48,081 nt of DNA, taken from NCBI GenBank assembly GCA_913063165.1, contig CAJXZL010000013.1:1-48081 (forward strand), read 5' to 3'. The notes below the pieces were generated by a model. It had not been told where the DNA came from, did no database searches, and saw nothing but the letters and a program-made list of their open reading frames with translations. This document shows, piece by piece, positions 16,561-24,863 of the stretch (its first letter is position 1; each line of letters starts with the position of its first letter). A program made the translations under genes and the position numbers. This DNA comes from an uncultured Saccharospirillaceae bacterium. GTDB taxonomy: Bacteria; Pseudomonadota; Gammaproteobacteria; Pseudomonadales; Natronospirillaceae.

Positions 16561-16594
16561 TATGTAAGACATAATAATAGCTATGTCCGACATA
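16561..16594. promoter_or_regulatory. Twin GntR-type operators upstream of the regulator gene
   Basis: TATGT-AAG-ACATA (16561-16573) and TATGT-CCG-ACATA (16582-16594) have the same 5-bp arms and different 3-bp spacers. The second extends to CTATGTC-C-GACATAG (16581-16595). Their centres are 21 bp apart, two helical turns, which suits cooperative binding on one face. FadR-group GntR proteins bind short palindromes of this size. Located directly before gntR-dgoD; I found no other copy in the locus by eye. Confidence 0.75.
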
Positions 16595-16631
16595 GAGAGC
16601 AATGATGGCGCGCGATGGCCCTGCCTAGGGG

Positions 16632-17702
16632 TTATTGTGAAATTGCATACTGAATCGTTTCTTTAAATGCGCGGGTAGGTGTGACCAAGCTAGATGGAAA
16701 GTGGGGATGGCAGGGGGAGTCAGGGAAATATTGCGGTTCAAAACAGAGTCCGCTGTGTGGGGCGTACCGGTGTTGTGCTGCAGGCACATCAGCGTGTAAA
16801 TACTGACCGGAATAAAACTGCATACCCGGATGCGTCGCTGATACTGAAAGTGACATACCCGTCGCGGCACATGTAAGTGTCGCCATTAAGCGCAGCTGGT
16901 CAGTTGGATGGCTTTTAAACACATAGTTGTGGTCCATGCCGCCTGTGGTTGCAAAGGAAGGATCGCCTACCTGTAATGCAGTGGCGAGGGTTTTGGCCAT
17001 CTTAAAATCTAAGGCCGTGTTCGCTACATCATCGATGACCCCCGTGGTCCGTTGCTGCGCATCTATTGCCGTCACCCGAGTGCTATTAATCTGAATCAGG
17101 TGATCTTCTGTCACGGGGGTTGGACTTCCCGACAGGTTAAAATATGCATGGTGGGTTAGGCTGATCCATGTCGGCCGGTCCGTTTCCGCCAACAAGTCCA
17201 GACGCAACCGGTTGTCAGCGTCGATGGTGATGGTGACGGTGGTGGTAACGTTTCCGGGATACCCTTCGTCACCATGTTCGCTGAACAGAGTAGCGGTTAC
17301 CGCCACTTCATCGCCGACCGCAGATGCCGACGACACCGACCACCGCTTTTTATCAAAGCCTTGTTCGCCACCATGTAAATGAAAAGGCGGGGCATTTTCG
17401 GTGAGCGTCAGCCCATCGGCGCTATAGGGCAATATGCGCGGGCTAAGTCTATTGCAATAGCGGCCGATGATAGCGCCCATATAGAAGGGCTGTTGTTGAT
17501 AAAACTGACTGTTTTCGTCACCCAAAATAAGGTTGATCGGCTTGTTGCTTTTGTTGCACGGCATCATCAATGTGACAAAGGTGAGTCCATAATCTAGAAA
17601 CGACAGCGTCAGTCCGCCTTTACCTCTGAGCCAATAGCGCGAGATCGGGTCGCCAGAAGGGAGGACACCAAAGCGTTCCTTGGAGAAAAATGGCTGTGAC
17701 AT
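16632..17702 (-). CDS. galM: Aldose 1-epimerase (galactose mutarotase)
   Basis: A 356-residue GalM. It shows 'GRYCNRLS' (about 81-88), 'FHLHGGEQGFDKKRW' (107-121), the catalytic His of 'SLTHHAYFNLSG' (181-192), 'DHNYVF', and the catalytic Glu in 'GLCFEPQYFPDSPCH' near the C terminus. It interconverts alpha- and beta-galactose so that galactose released by both glycosidases can enter the dehydrogenase. It is leftward and has its own promoter region (a TATATA box and GGCTT-GTT-AAGCC, 17724-17736, lie upstream). No galK/galT/galE is present, consistent with the oxidative route. Confidence 0.94.
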   Translation of the reverse strand: MSQPFFSKERFGVLPSGDPISRYWLRGKGGLTLSFLDYGLTFVTLMMPCNKSNKPINLILGDENSQFYQQQPFYMGAIIGRYCNRLSPRILPYSADGLTLTENAPPFHLHGGEQGFDKKRWSVSSASAVGDEVAVTATLFSEHGDEGYPGNVTTTVTITIDADNRLRLDLLAETDRPTWISLTHHAYFNLSGSPTPVTEDHLIQINSTRVTAIDAQQRTTGVIDDVANTALDFKMAKTLATALQVGDPSFATTGGMDHNYVFKSHPTDQLRLMATLTCAATGMSLSVSATHPGMQFYSGQYLHADVPAAQHRYAPHSGLCFEPQYFPDSPCHPHFPSSLVTPTRAFKETIQYAISQ

Positions 17703-18443
17703 TCGGGTCCCTTTGCTATATATGGCTTGTTAAGCCCGCTTACGCAAGTAATGGCTATTGTGGCAAAGCCCACAGTCTACGGTTCATTCTTATCTGCGTT
17801 CAAGTCCATATGCGAAACTCGCTTCGCACTGTGCTTCAATCATGGGGATGGGCCGCATAATGCGCACAGAGTCAACATACTACAGCGCCAAGAGATATAT
17901 CGGCAAGCCAGGCCCTCTGGTGCACTTGATGCAATGCTGTCTATCAGTGCAGCGATAACCGACAACAGTCATTTGATATGTTTACTCTGTGCCAATGATG
18001 CGCGCTCTTCTTCACACGGCTTATCAGCCACATTTGCACCTGCGACCAATACGGTTATCTGCAGTTTTCGCTGGATTTAGCGGCGTTATTGGCCCGAAAA
18101 ACGGCATAGCCTTCATTTTCAAGAGATAGTGTCATCATGGTGGTTTACGCCAATGCATCATCTACGCCCATTGAATCTGGATGCTTAAACATCACAATGC
18201 GCATTTGCCAGTATTAAAACAGCCGTTTGAACGCAATTGTTGTGAGGGTTTAATGACAGCTTGTTCGGTTACAGATTGATCAGTGACAAAATCCTACGCG
18301 CACTATCATAAAGCCTTTTTACGGAGACAATTGGCGCGCTAATAGCAACATGCTACAGTGCCAACAGCGTTATCAGCCAGTTGGTCACAACTTGCAGTGG
18401 GTCAGCTGATGGGCGACACAATAATAAGAAACAAGGAATATTT
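17703..18443. other. 741-bp region without a convincing gene
   Basis: This stretch holds the galM promoter region at its left end, including a 5-bp-arm inverted repeat (17724-17736), and the ribosome site of the GNAT gene at its right. A 117-codon rightward frame (17727-18080) is open, but its composition is irregular, it lacks a ribosome site and resembles no family. I see no tRNA, repeat or strong hairpin. It could be a decayed gene or hold a small RNA that cannot be read by eye. Confidence 0.5.
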
Positions 18444-18896
18444 ATGTCGTATCTGAACATCAAATCATTGGCGCCAGCCCATTACGAACAGTGGTTGGCG
18501 TTGTTTCATGGTTATGCCCATTATTACAACTATCCTGTGACGGCAGAAAGCATTGCAAACACCTGGGGTTGGTTAATGAATGCTAATTATCCAGTGACGG
18601 GATTTGTGGCAGAACTCGATGGCAGTTTGGTGGGTTTTGCCCATTGTCGTGCCATGCCAAGCCCACTGCGTGGCGAAGAAATAGGGTTTTTAGATGATGT
18701 GTTTGTCGACCCTGAATGTCGCGGTATGGGTGTTGCAGATCGACTGATTGAAGCAGTAAAAGAAGAAGGGATAGAGCAGGGCTGGCCGATTATTCGGTGG
18801 ATCACCCGCGATAATAATTACCGTGCGAAGGCCCTGTATGACCAAATAGCCACCAAGTCTAATTGGGATACCTACGAGCTGAAGTGCGAAAACTAA
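18444..18896 (+). CDS. GNAT-family N-acetyltransferase
   Basis: A 150-residue GNAT protein. The start at 18444 follows AAGGAA; an upstream in-frame start adds 21 unrelated residues. The acetyl-CoA-binding motif is 'VDPECRGMGVADRLIEAV' (R/Q-x-x-G-x-G/A pattern, about 90-107), preceded by the beta-bulge strand 'IGFLDDVFV' and followed by 'TRDNNYRAKALYDQI'. The substrate is unknown; small GNATs of this sort acetylate amino groups of amino acids, polyamines, antibiotics or proteins. It stands alone. Confidence 0.88.
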   Translation: MSYLNIKSLAPAHYEQWLALFHGYAHYYNYPVTAESIANTWGWLMNANYPVTGFVAELDGSLVGFAHCRAMPSPLRGEEIGFLDDVFVDPECRGMGVADRLIEAVKEEGIEQGWPIIRWITRDNNYRAKALYDQIATKSNWDTYELKCEN

Positions 18897-19003
18897 GGCA
18901 ATGGGCTCGGTAACCACGGGAGTTGGCGGGGGTTTTCAGTATGCTGACCTCTGTCAATAACGTGATGAAGCCCACAAATTTCATCCTGATGCCAGAAAGA
19001 GTT

Positions 19004-19081
19004 ATGAATAATTGTCAGGGATCACACCTGCAGAATGAAATTCTGAGAATATTAACCGATGTGAACGATGCTACTCGGTAA
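19004..19081 (+). pseudogene. Likely displaced 5' end of the HD-GYP gene
   Basis: ATG at 19004 opens 25 codons (…NEILRILTDVNDATR) ending in TAA at 19079-19081. 'ILTDVNDAT' is the sort of helix that opens a GAF domain. Adding one base in the CGG at 19076-19078 would read on through V-T-I into MIDDSSDLPK of the annotated gene. This suggests a single-base loss, real or from assembly, rather than a separate peptide. Confidence 0.45.
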
Positions 19082-19086
19082 CCATT

Positions 19087-20265
19087 ATGATTGATGACAG
19101 TTCTGACCTACCCAAAAACTTCTCGCGGATGAAGGCGTTGTTGAACGTGGATTATCCGCAAGTGCACCGCATGGCCATCGCGATTTATCATCCTGAACGC
19201 GATACGTTGCAAACCTATCTCTACGACGAAGACGTCGACAGCCAACTGCATAATTATGAAGCCAAGATGTCTAAATGCTTGTCACTCCAGAAGTTGGTGG
19301 CGGCTAAGTCTGAGCGGGTTATTAATGATTTGACTGTGTTTGAGGGTAAAGGCAATTTCCACACCCAAGTAATTCTTCAAGCGGGTTACCAATCAAGTTT
19401 TACTGTGCCCCTGCTGATTGACGGGCAGCTATTTGGCTTTTTGTTTGCTAACTCTCGAGAAACTGAAGCCTTTGGTACGCATTTGGTCGAACGATTAAAA
19501 CTCATCGCCAAGATCATGGCGCTGATGCTGCATAAAAACCATGAAAAACTGCGGGTATTGCGCGCATCGGTAGAGTCATTAAAGGTCGCGGGTGCCAGTC
19601 AAGACCCAGAGGCTGCCGAACGGTTACAGCGTACTGCGCAGTATTCCCTGATCATCGCGCGCCATTTGGCAGACGAGTATCAGTTTTCAGATGTGTATAT
19701 CGACTTTATCTATCTCTATGCGTCGTTGCATGATATTGGCCAAATCAAAGTGCCTGAGAGTATTTTGCTCAAAAAGGGCGCATTGACCAATGAAGAGCGT
19801 CAGGTGATGGAGCGCCATGCCAAAGCAGGACATAATTTGGTTGAGCGTCTCATTGATATCTACGGTCTTGATGAACTACCCTATATTTCAGTTTTGACCG
19901 CCATGACCCACTCTCACCACGAGAAGCTCGATGGCTCAGGCTATCCAGAAGGGCTTGTAGGCGATGCAATTCCAATCGAAGCCCGTATTGTCGCAGTGGC
20001 CGACATTCTTGACGCCCTGCTGTGTGAACGCCCGCACAAACGTGCATGGACAATCGAAGAGGCATTTCGTGAGCTGCGATCATTGGCAGGCACCAAGTTA
20101 GACGCTGACTGTGTCGAAGCGGTTTTGAACAATCGCAATGAAATTCAGACGATTAGAGAGCATTACGCAGATCAAGTCATTATGTTGCACGAAGGCAGTT
20201 TTATGTCGGTCACATCGGCACTACTGGAACGCAACAAGTCGCTAAAGAATCCACCGAAGGACTGA
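19087..20265 (+). CDS. GAF/HD-GYP-type phosphodiesterase, probable cyclic-di-GMP hydrolase
   Basis: A 392-residue protein with an N-terminal GAF-like sensor (about 1-150) and a C-terminal HD-GYP domain (about 170-375). The HD pair is at 215-216 (SLHDIGQIKVP), the HHE at 277-279 and GYP at 285-287 (LDGSGYPEGL), all expected of cyclic-di-GMP phosphodiesterases. The GAF domain starts abruptly: a frame 5' of it (19004-19081) encodes a GAF-like first helix and would join if one base were added near 19078, so the N terminus may be frameshifted. As annotated, the start ATG at 19087 has no good ribosome site. Followed after 45 nt by a sugar-isomerase-like gene, perhaps co-transcribed. Confidence 0.85.
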   Translation: MIDDSSDLPKNFSRMKALLNVDYPQVHRMAIAIYHPERDTLQTYLYDEDVDSQLHNYEAKMSKCLSLQKLVAAKSERVINDLTVFEGKGNFHTQVILQAGYQSSFTVPLLIDGQLFGFLFANSRETEAFGTHLVERLKLIAKIMALMLHKNHEKLRVLRASVESLKVAGASQDPEAAERLQRTAQYSLIIARHLADEYQFSDVYIDFIYLYASLHDIGQIKVPESILLKKGALTNEERQVMERHAKAGHNLVERLIDIYGLDELPYISVLTAMTHSHHEKLDGSGYPEGLVGDAIPIEARIVAVADILDALLCERPHKRAWTIEEAFRELRSLAGTKLDADCVEAVLNNRNEIQTIREHYADQVIMLHEGSFMSVTSALLERNKSLKNPPKD

Positions 20266-20310
20266 TGCGAGCCAGCCTGTCAAGATTGGCTTGATCACAT
20301 GGGAGGCAAC

Positions 20311-21135
20311 ATGGAACTGGCATTTCACAAATCATTTTGGGAATCGGACTGTTCCGATGCCTCTCATCTTGACGCTTTGCTCGATACCGTACAACACGAA
20401 GGTTACCAGGGCACCGAGCTTTTTTTGCCGTTCTACGACATTGCCCCCGATATCACCCTCGACCTCCATCGCGCACGTGATCTCAATATCATTGCAGGGA
20501 TTGCCACCCATGGGCTTACTCCAAAAGGCCATATCGCCAGCCTTGAGCAACAGGTAGCGCGCGCGTTGGAATTTGAACCGTTATTCATCAACTGTCATAC
20601 CGGAAGGGATCTTTTTTCTTTTGAAGACAACCTTGCCATCTTTAGACGGGCATTGGCACTAGAGGCTGAAACCGGTGTTATGTTGGTACACGAAACCCAC
20701 CGAACCCGTCCGACATTTTCAACGCTGATGACCGAGCAGTTACTCGCGGCATTACCCGAACTGAAGTTGAACTTAGACATCAGCCATTGGATGGTGGTAC
20801 ATGAAACCGACCTGTCAGATCAGGCGGAACGGGTGTCTGCGCTCGTCAAGCAGGCCTGGCATGTGCATGCCCGTGTGGGCTACGAAGAAGGTCCACAGGT
20901 GTCCGATCCTGCTAGCCCATTGTGGTTAGACCATTTGCATAACCATATAGGCTGGTGGCAACAGGTCGTTGACGCAGCCCAGCTTCGGGGACAAGACCAA
21001 CTCACCATCACACCAGAATTTGGTCCTTTTCCCTATGCACAGGTCAATCCTGTGACGGGTATCCCGCTAACGGATATTTGGCAAGCCAACCAGTTTATGC
21101 ACCACACACTGGCAGAGCAATTACGGCTAGCCTAG
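20311..21135 (+). CDS. Xylose-isomerase-like TIM-barrel protein (sugar phosphate isomerase/epimerase family)
   Basis: A 274-residue protein of the AP-endonuclease-2/xylose-isomerase-like barrel superfamily. Signature pieces are 'GYQGTELFLPF' (early strand with Glu), 'FINCHTGRD', 'MLVHETHRTRPTFS' (Glu/His metal-site region), 'LKLNLDISHWMVV' (Asp/His), 'WHVHARVGY' and 'LTITPEFGPFPY' (late Glu). GGGAGG lies four bases before the ATG at 20311; a start four codons upstream is possible. Members isomerise or epimerise sugars, inositols or hydroxypyruvate. The substrate here is unknown. It converges with the next gene, 6 nt apart. Confidence 0.83.
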   Translation: MELAFHKSFWESDCSDASHLDALLDTVQHEGYQGTELFLPFYDIAPDITLDLHRARDLNIIAGIATHGLTPKGHIASLEQQVARALEFEPLFINCHTGRDLFSFEDNLAIFRRALALEAETGVMLVHETHRTRPTFSTLMTEQLLAALPELKLNLDISHWMVVHETDLSDQAERVSALVKQAWHVHARVGYEEGPQVSDPASPLWLDHLHNHIGWWQQVVDAAQLRGQDQLTITPEFGPFPYAQVNPVTGIPLTDIWQANQFMHHTLAEQLRLA

Positions 21136-21141
21136 GTTTCG

Positions 21142-21534
21142 CTAAGCGGATTCGTACAATTCTAAAGGCAGGCCATCGGGATCTTGAAAGAAGGTAAACC
21201 GTTTTCCGGTCAATTCATCCAAGCGGACGGCTTCTACGCTGATGCCCTTTTGCACCAGTTCTGCCACCGCACCCTCTAAGTCAGATACCCTAAAGGCAAG
21301 ATGTCTCAGTCCACAGCTTTCTGGTTTCGACGGCCTCGGTGGCGGCGTTGGAAAGGAAAACAATTCAATCTGGGTGTTGTCGGGTAACACCAAATCCAAT
21401 TTGTAGGAATCGCGTGCCTTGCGAAAGGTTTCCGCTAGCACCGTTGCGCCTAATATGTCGATATAGAAGCGCTTCGATACCGCATAGTCTGCGCAAATGA
21501 TGGCGATGTGATGAATGCCTAACAAGCCTTTCAA
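21142..21534 (-). CDS. VOC-superfamily glyoxalase-like metalloprotein (YaeR type)
   Basis: A 130-residue single-module vicinal-oxygen-chelate protein, close to the YaeR/SMU1112c group. Family marks: 'GIHHIAIICADYAVSKRFYIDILGA', 'DLVLPDNTQIELFSFPTPPPRPSKPE', 'GLRHLAFRVSDLE' and 'FFQDPDGLPLELYE'. Metal ligands expected are His8/His9, Glu in IELF, His in RHLAF and the final Glu. The start is TTG with GAGGGG eight bases upstream; no ATG fits. The reaction is unknown; glyoxalase I-like lyase or related chemistry is possible. Confidence 0.88.
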   Translation of the reverse strand: MKGLLGIHHIAIICADYAVSKRFYIDILGATVLAETFRKARDSYKLDLVLPDNTQIELFSFPTPPPRPSKPESCGLRHLAFRVSDLEGAVAELVQKGISVEAVRLDELTGKRFTFFQDPDGLPLELYESA

Positions 21535-21730
21535 TGGATGGCCCCTCTCTCTATTAGCGGTACTGTGGTGGTATTCTACCCCATGATATCTTGATGAACA
21601 GCGTCAGTTTGGTGCAGCGGTTCAAGTGCCAGTATTGCAAAGCAAGCCACAGTGTTCGGGTACATGACATGCTATATAAGACAATGCGCATAACCTAACG
21701 CGGTAGACATTCTGAAAAAGGAGTCCGGCA

Positions 21731-22171
21731 ATGACGACCAAAGCGACGAACAAAAATAAGACGGTGCCAACCACGGTATCCGCTGACGATTTTCTGGCAT
21801 CTCAAGCGTTTTCTGAACAAGAACATGCAGCAGCCCAGTCGCTGATCACGTTGTTTGAGCAAGTGACCGGCAAATCTTGTGTTATGTGGGGCAAGATATT
21901 TGGGTTTGGGCAATACCATTATCAGGGTAGGAGCAGTGAAGGCGAGTGGATGGCCACCGGCTTTGCCTTGCGAAAAAATGCCATTACCCTCTACATCATG
22001 TGCGGATTTTCAGGCGCAGTTGCCCCCTTGCTAGAGGATTTGGGTAAATACAAGATCAGCGGCGGTTCCTGTCTGTATATTCGAAAACTCGCCGACGTTG
22101 ACATGGCCATTCTCGAAAAAATCATTAAAACGGGCCTGGATGAATTAACCAAAGGCCATGACATACAATAG
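21731..22171 (+). CDS. DUF1801 (YdhG-like) domain protein
   Basis: A 146-residue protein. A strong AAAGGAG ribosome site precedes the ATG. The N-terminal 20 residues are basic and Thr-rich. The rest is a DUF1801 fold: 'LITLFEQVTGKSCVMWGKIFGFGQYHYQ', 'ATGFALRKNAITLYIM', 'LLEDLGKYKISGGSCLYIRKLADVDMAILEKII'. The family has an alpha/beta fold related to the Bacillus YdhG/frataxin-like proteins; its role is not established. Converges with the methyltransferase gene, 17 nt apart. Confidence 0.82.
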   Translation: MTTKATNKNKTVPTTVSADDFLASQAFSEQEHAAAQSLITLFEQVTGKSCVMWGKIFGFGQYHYQGRSSEGEWMATGFALRKNAITLYIMCGFSGAVAPLLEDLGKYKISGGSCLYIRKLADVDMAILEKIIKTGLDELTKGHDIQ

Positions 22172-22188
22172 GTTTTTAGCCAGCCAGC

Positions 22189-22935
22189 CTAGGGCACAGT
22201 GGCACTGCACGCTTGGTACTGCCGCAATATGTACTGGGCTCTGCCGGTAGGGTCCCGTTTTAGTCGGTTGCGATAATGGGTGATCAATTTGTTGAGATAA
22301 CGCTGATGGTCGGGATTATCCGCTTGCCACAGATCGCCCGTTAGCGACACACGCGGACCGATGGTATCCGCCACTGGGCTGCGCGCCCAAATGATTTCAT
22401 ATTGTCTGCCTTTTTCAGTCACCAATGACTCTTGTAACAACACAAAACCGCTGTCGTGCAGGTATTCCCGGAGGTCAAACTGGGTCGTGCTCGGACAAAA
22501 CACATAGTCGATGGGCTGTTGTGTATGCTGCGCGGCAAGCCGCATTAACATTTGAATCGTTAGTTCGCCGCCGATCCCGGCAAACACAGCAAGATGCTTC
22601 AAGTTGCTGCCAAAATGCACTGATCCGGCATCTATTGCATGTAATTGGTAGTCATCATGCGAAAACTGACGAAGGGCTTCATCTTGAGAAAAACGGTCGG
22701 CAATGTCGCTAATCAGATGGGGCAGTTGGTCGACGAAATGTACCTGCCCACCTATGTCTGATGCCAATAACTGAAAACCCAAATAGCCGTGATCACAACA
22801 GCAATCCCACAAGTGGTCATAGGGTGATTGGCTGGAGCCTAATGCGATCACATCAAAAATGCCCTGCAGCCGAGGACCCAAGGCAGGCAGTTGCGCGGAT
22901 TGTTGACTAATGGTTGTGGAGGCGGATGTCGTCAT
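22189..22935 (-). CDS. trmK: TrmK-family tRNA (adenine-N1)-methyltransferase
   Basis: A 248-residue SAM methyltransferase of the TrmK/DUF633 family, which in Bacillus methylates A22 of tRNA. Motif I is 'HLWDCCCDHGYLGFQLL' (about 42-58; the family usually has D-[IV]-G-x-D-H-A/G-x-L-P). Then come 'VHFVDQLPHLISDIADR' and 'LAVFAGIGGELTIQMLM' (motif with G-[MI]-G-G-x-L). 'CPSTTQFDLREYLHDSGFVLLQESLV' is also typical. The Cys-Cys-Cys in motif I is unusual. Gammaproteobacterial members are less studied than the Gram-positive ones, so the exact base target is inferred. Confidence 0.82.
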   Translation of the reverse strand: MTTSASTTISQQSAQLPALGPRLQGIFDVIALGSSQSPYDHLWDCCCDHGYLGFQLLASDIGGQVHFVDQLPHLISDIADRFSQDEALRQFSHDDYQLHAIDAGSVHFGSNLKHLAVFAGIGGELTIQMLMRLAAQHTQQPIDYVFCPSTTQFDLREYLHDSGFVLLQESLVTEKGRQYEIIWARSPVADTIGPRVSLTGDLWQADNPDHQRYLNKLITHYRNRLKRDPTGRAQYILRQYQACSATVP

Positions 22936-22996
22936 GCGGCCATTATAGGGCTAACGGATGTTGACCGCGAATACGATTGAATCCGAACTGATGGTT

Positions 22997-24079
22997 TCAA
23001 AAGGCATAGCGGAGATTACTGCGAAAGGCGATGGCCCCCGTGCGGCGGTGACTAAACACATCATCCACATCACCCTGACCCAGGCTTAGGGTCGCGTTGA
23101 GGGTAAAACCTTGTCGCAGGTTGCTGCTCATTCCCAGCGAGGTCAGCGATGATTGGTCGATTGGGCTTAGCATGACCTGTGCAAAGGCACTGGAGCGGCT
23201 ACTGATGCCAAGGCTCAATGACCCTTGCAGCAGGTGTCGATACCAGTACCCATTGGCCCGTTCAGTGGTGGCACCTGCTGAGTCCCAGACCGTTTCAAGC
23301 CGATAATTCCAAGTGGACGACTGTGGCCGCGACCACAAACCGTAGACGCCCGCAGTGACCAATTGCCGTGTGATGCTGTAGTGGTTATCAATTTCTGCGC
23401 GGGCACTGACATGCCAGTTGAGACCGCTGCCGCCCTGAAGGCTGATATAGGGCATCAGTTGTTGGCTCGTACCCTGCCACGCCATGCCGGTTTCAATTTG
23501 GTTGTTGTGCCAAGACGCCATTTGGAATTGGTGGCGTGCCGCAACGGTAAACTGATCGGCTGACGCTGTGGGAATGGCCTCGCTGGTGGCAGGCGCTACC
23601 ACGGCAATTTCGTAAAAAGAAAACCGCCCTAATGGATGTTGGAAGGTGCCTAACCATCGGTGATCTGTAGGCGGTGCCAAGAGCGGACTTGGTTGATTGG
23701 GTAAGGTCACAACATCTCCAGCATTAAATACAGTGCCTTGCCCCCAACCCAATGCGGTTTTACCGAGGGTGATGCGATTGCCTTCCCAACGCATTTTTGC
23801 GTATGCCTTGTCGAGGGTAAGGTGCGGTTCGGTGCTATTGGCAGACAGGTGGAGATAGGATTTCAGGGTTGATGAGCCGCTGGTGTTCAGTGCGAGCTGT
23901 CCTGACAATTGGTGAGGTGTTTGCCAACTGTCATCTACCGGATTCCATTTGGCCTCTTGTGTGGCATTGATTTCAATCCTGCGCTGAAGGTCTGCTTGCG
24001 CACCAATGGCACAGACACAGAGTCCCAGTAACCCCACTTTAACCGCCGCCGTATAGCGGGTCAGCGCATAGGTAGCCAT
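22997..24079 (-). CDS. Predicted outer-membrane beta-barrel protein of the FtsX/LolA-like operon
   Basis: A 360-residue protein with a signal peptide (hydrophobic about 13-26, cleavage likely after GAQA). Alternating hydrophobic/polar strands run throughout, and the last residues are 'SNLRYAF', ending in the terminal Phe with alternating aromatic positions that the BAM machinery recognises. The N-terminal half resembles a beta-sheet-rich porin-like pattern ('YLHLSANSTEPHLTLDKAYAKMRWEGNRITLGK'). It starts directly at the stop of the LolA-like gene (TAAATG), so it is translationally coupled. No specific family was recognised. Position as the last gene of an ABC/FtsX/LolA-like operon suggests the outer-membrane terminus of that system. 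Confidence 0.75.
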   Translation of the reverse strand: MATYALTRYTAAVKVGLLGLCVCAIGAQADLQRRIEINATQEAKWNPVDDSWQTPHQLSGQLALNTSGSSTLKSYLHLSANSTEPHLTLDKAYAKMRWEGNRITLGKTALGWGQGTVFNAGDVVTLPNQPSPLLAPPTDHRWLGTFQHPLGRFSFYEIAVVAPATSEAIPTASADQFTVAARHQFQMASWHNNQIETGMAWQGTSQQLMPYISLQGGSGLNWHVSARAEIDNHYSITRQLVTAGVYGLWSRPQSSTWNYRLETVWDSAGATTERANGYWYRHLLQGSLSLGISSRSSAFAQVMLSPIDQSSLTSLGMSSNLRQGFTLNATLSLGQGDVDDVFSHRRTGAIAFRSNLRYAF

Positions 24080-24820
24080 TTACCACGTGAGCTCTTGGAT
24101 GGAGAAGAAGTCAGGCGTCAATGGTGTGTCAACCTCAATGGTGTCGATATAGAAGTCGGTGGCGCTGTTGCCCTTTAGGTGGTCTTCAATCCGCGAATGG
24201 GTAGCAAAGCGATATCCCGCCTGTTCAGACAGGGCGAGCACCGTTTGCACTTTGAGTAGCTTGCCATTCAGTGAATATTTGTGGGCCTTTATCGTCGAGA
24301 ATTGCGTGGCGTCAATCCACAATTCTTGGGTTGGGTATGCAACACTGGGTCTTAGCGCACTGAGTTTAATGCGATAGACCGATAGGCCGTCGAGGGTTTC
24401 TTGCGTTGTTTCTGTCACCTGATAACTATCGAGTAATGACTTATCGCCCGTCATGTCTTCATAACTGAGGTCGCTACCAAGCAAGCTGTCTCTGAGGGCC
24501 GATCCCGATAACCGAATCACTTCTTCGGCGTCAGGAAAGTACAGATACAGGTCATCGTGGCTACGCAGCACCTTTTGGCCTTGCTCATCGGCACTGGTGA
24601 ATAAAATGAGACTATAGTCAGCACCCAATGACCAACTTTCAAAGGTGCTGATTTTCTCGCCAAAGCGGTCATTGATCACCATTTTGCCCCGCACAAAGGC
24701 ACTGTCAAAAACCTGTTGGCTTTCAAGTTTCCTAATGATGTCCTCACCGCTCATGTCAGCGGCGCCAGCGGGCGCTACCCAAATCAGCAGGGCCAATAGG
24801 CGCAGTCCGATGGTTTTCAT
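24080..24820 (-). CDS. LolA-like periplasmic protein (outer-membrane lipoprotein-sorting-related)
   Basis: A 246-residue periplasmic protein with a signal peptide (about 1-20, AGA-AD). It belongs to the LolA-like half-barrel group often named 'outer membrane lipoprotein-sorting protein': 'FVRGKMVINDRFGEK', 'LRSHDDLYLYFPDAEEVIRLSG', 'LGSDLSYEDMTGDKSLLDSYQV', and 'YPTQELWIDATQFSTIKAHKY'. The 'GSD-SYED' segment is diagnostic in my reading. Such half-barrels carry lipid or lipoprotein acyl chains across the periplasm. It is preceded by two FtsX-type permeases and coupled to an outer-membrane barrel. AAGGAGA precedes the ATG. Confidence 0.82.
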   Translation of the reverse strand: MKTIGLRLLALLIWVAPAGAADMSGEDIIRKLESQQVFDSAFVRGKMVINDRFGEKISTFESWSLGADYSLILFTSADEQGQKVLRSHDDLYLYFPDAEEVIRLSGSALRDSLLGSDLSYEDMTGDKSLLDSYQVTETTQETLDGLSVYRIKLSALRPSVAYPTQELWIDATQFSTIKAHKYSLNGKLLKVQTVLALSEQAGYRFATHSRIEDHLKGNSATDFYIDTIEVDTPLTPDFFSIQELTW

Positions 24821-24863
24821 GGCAATCTCCTTAAATGCGGTGAGCGGCTACAGTAAAATACAA

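Noticed and set aside
17727-18080. 117-codon rightward frame
   Set aside because: No ribosome site, irregular composition and no family resemblance.
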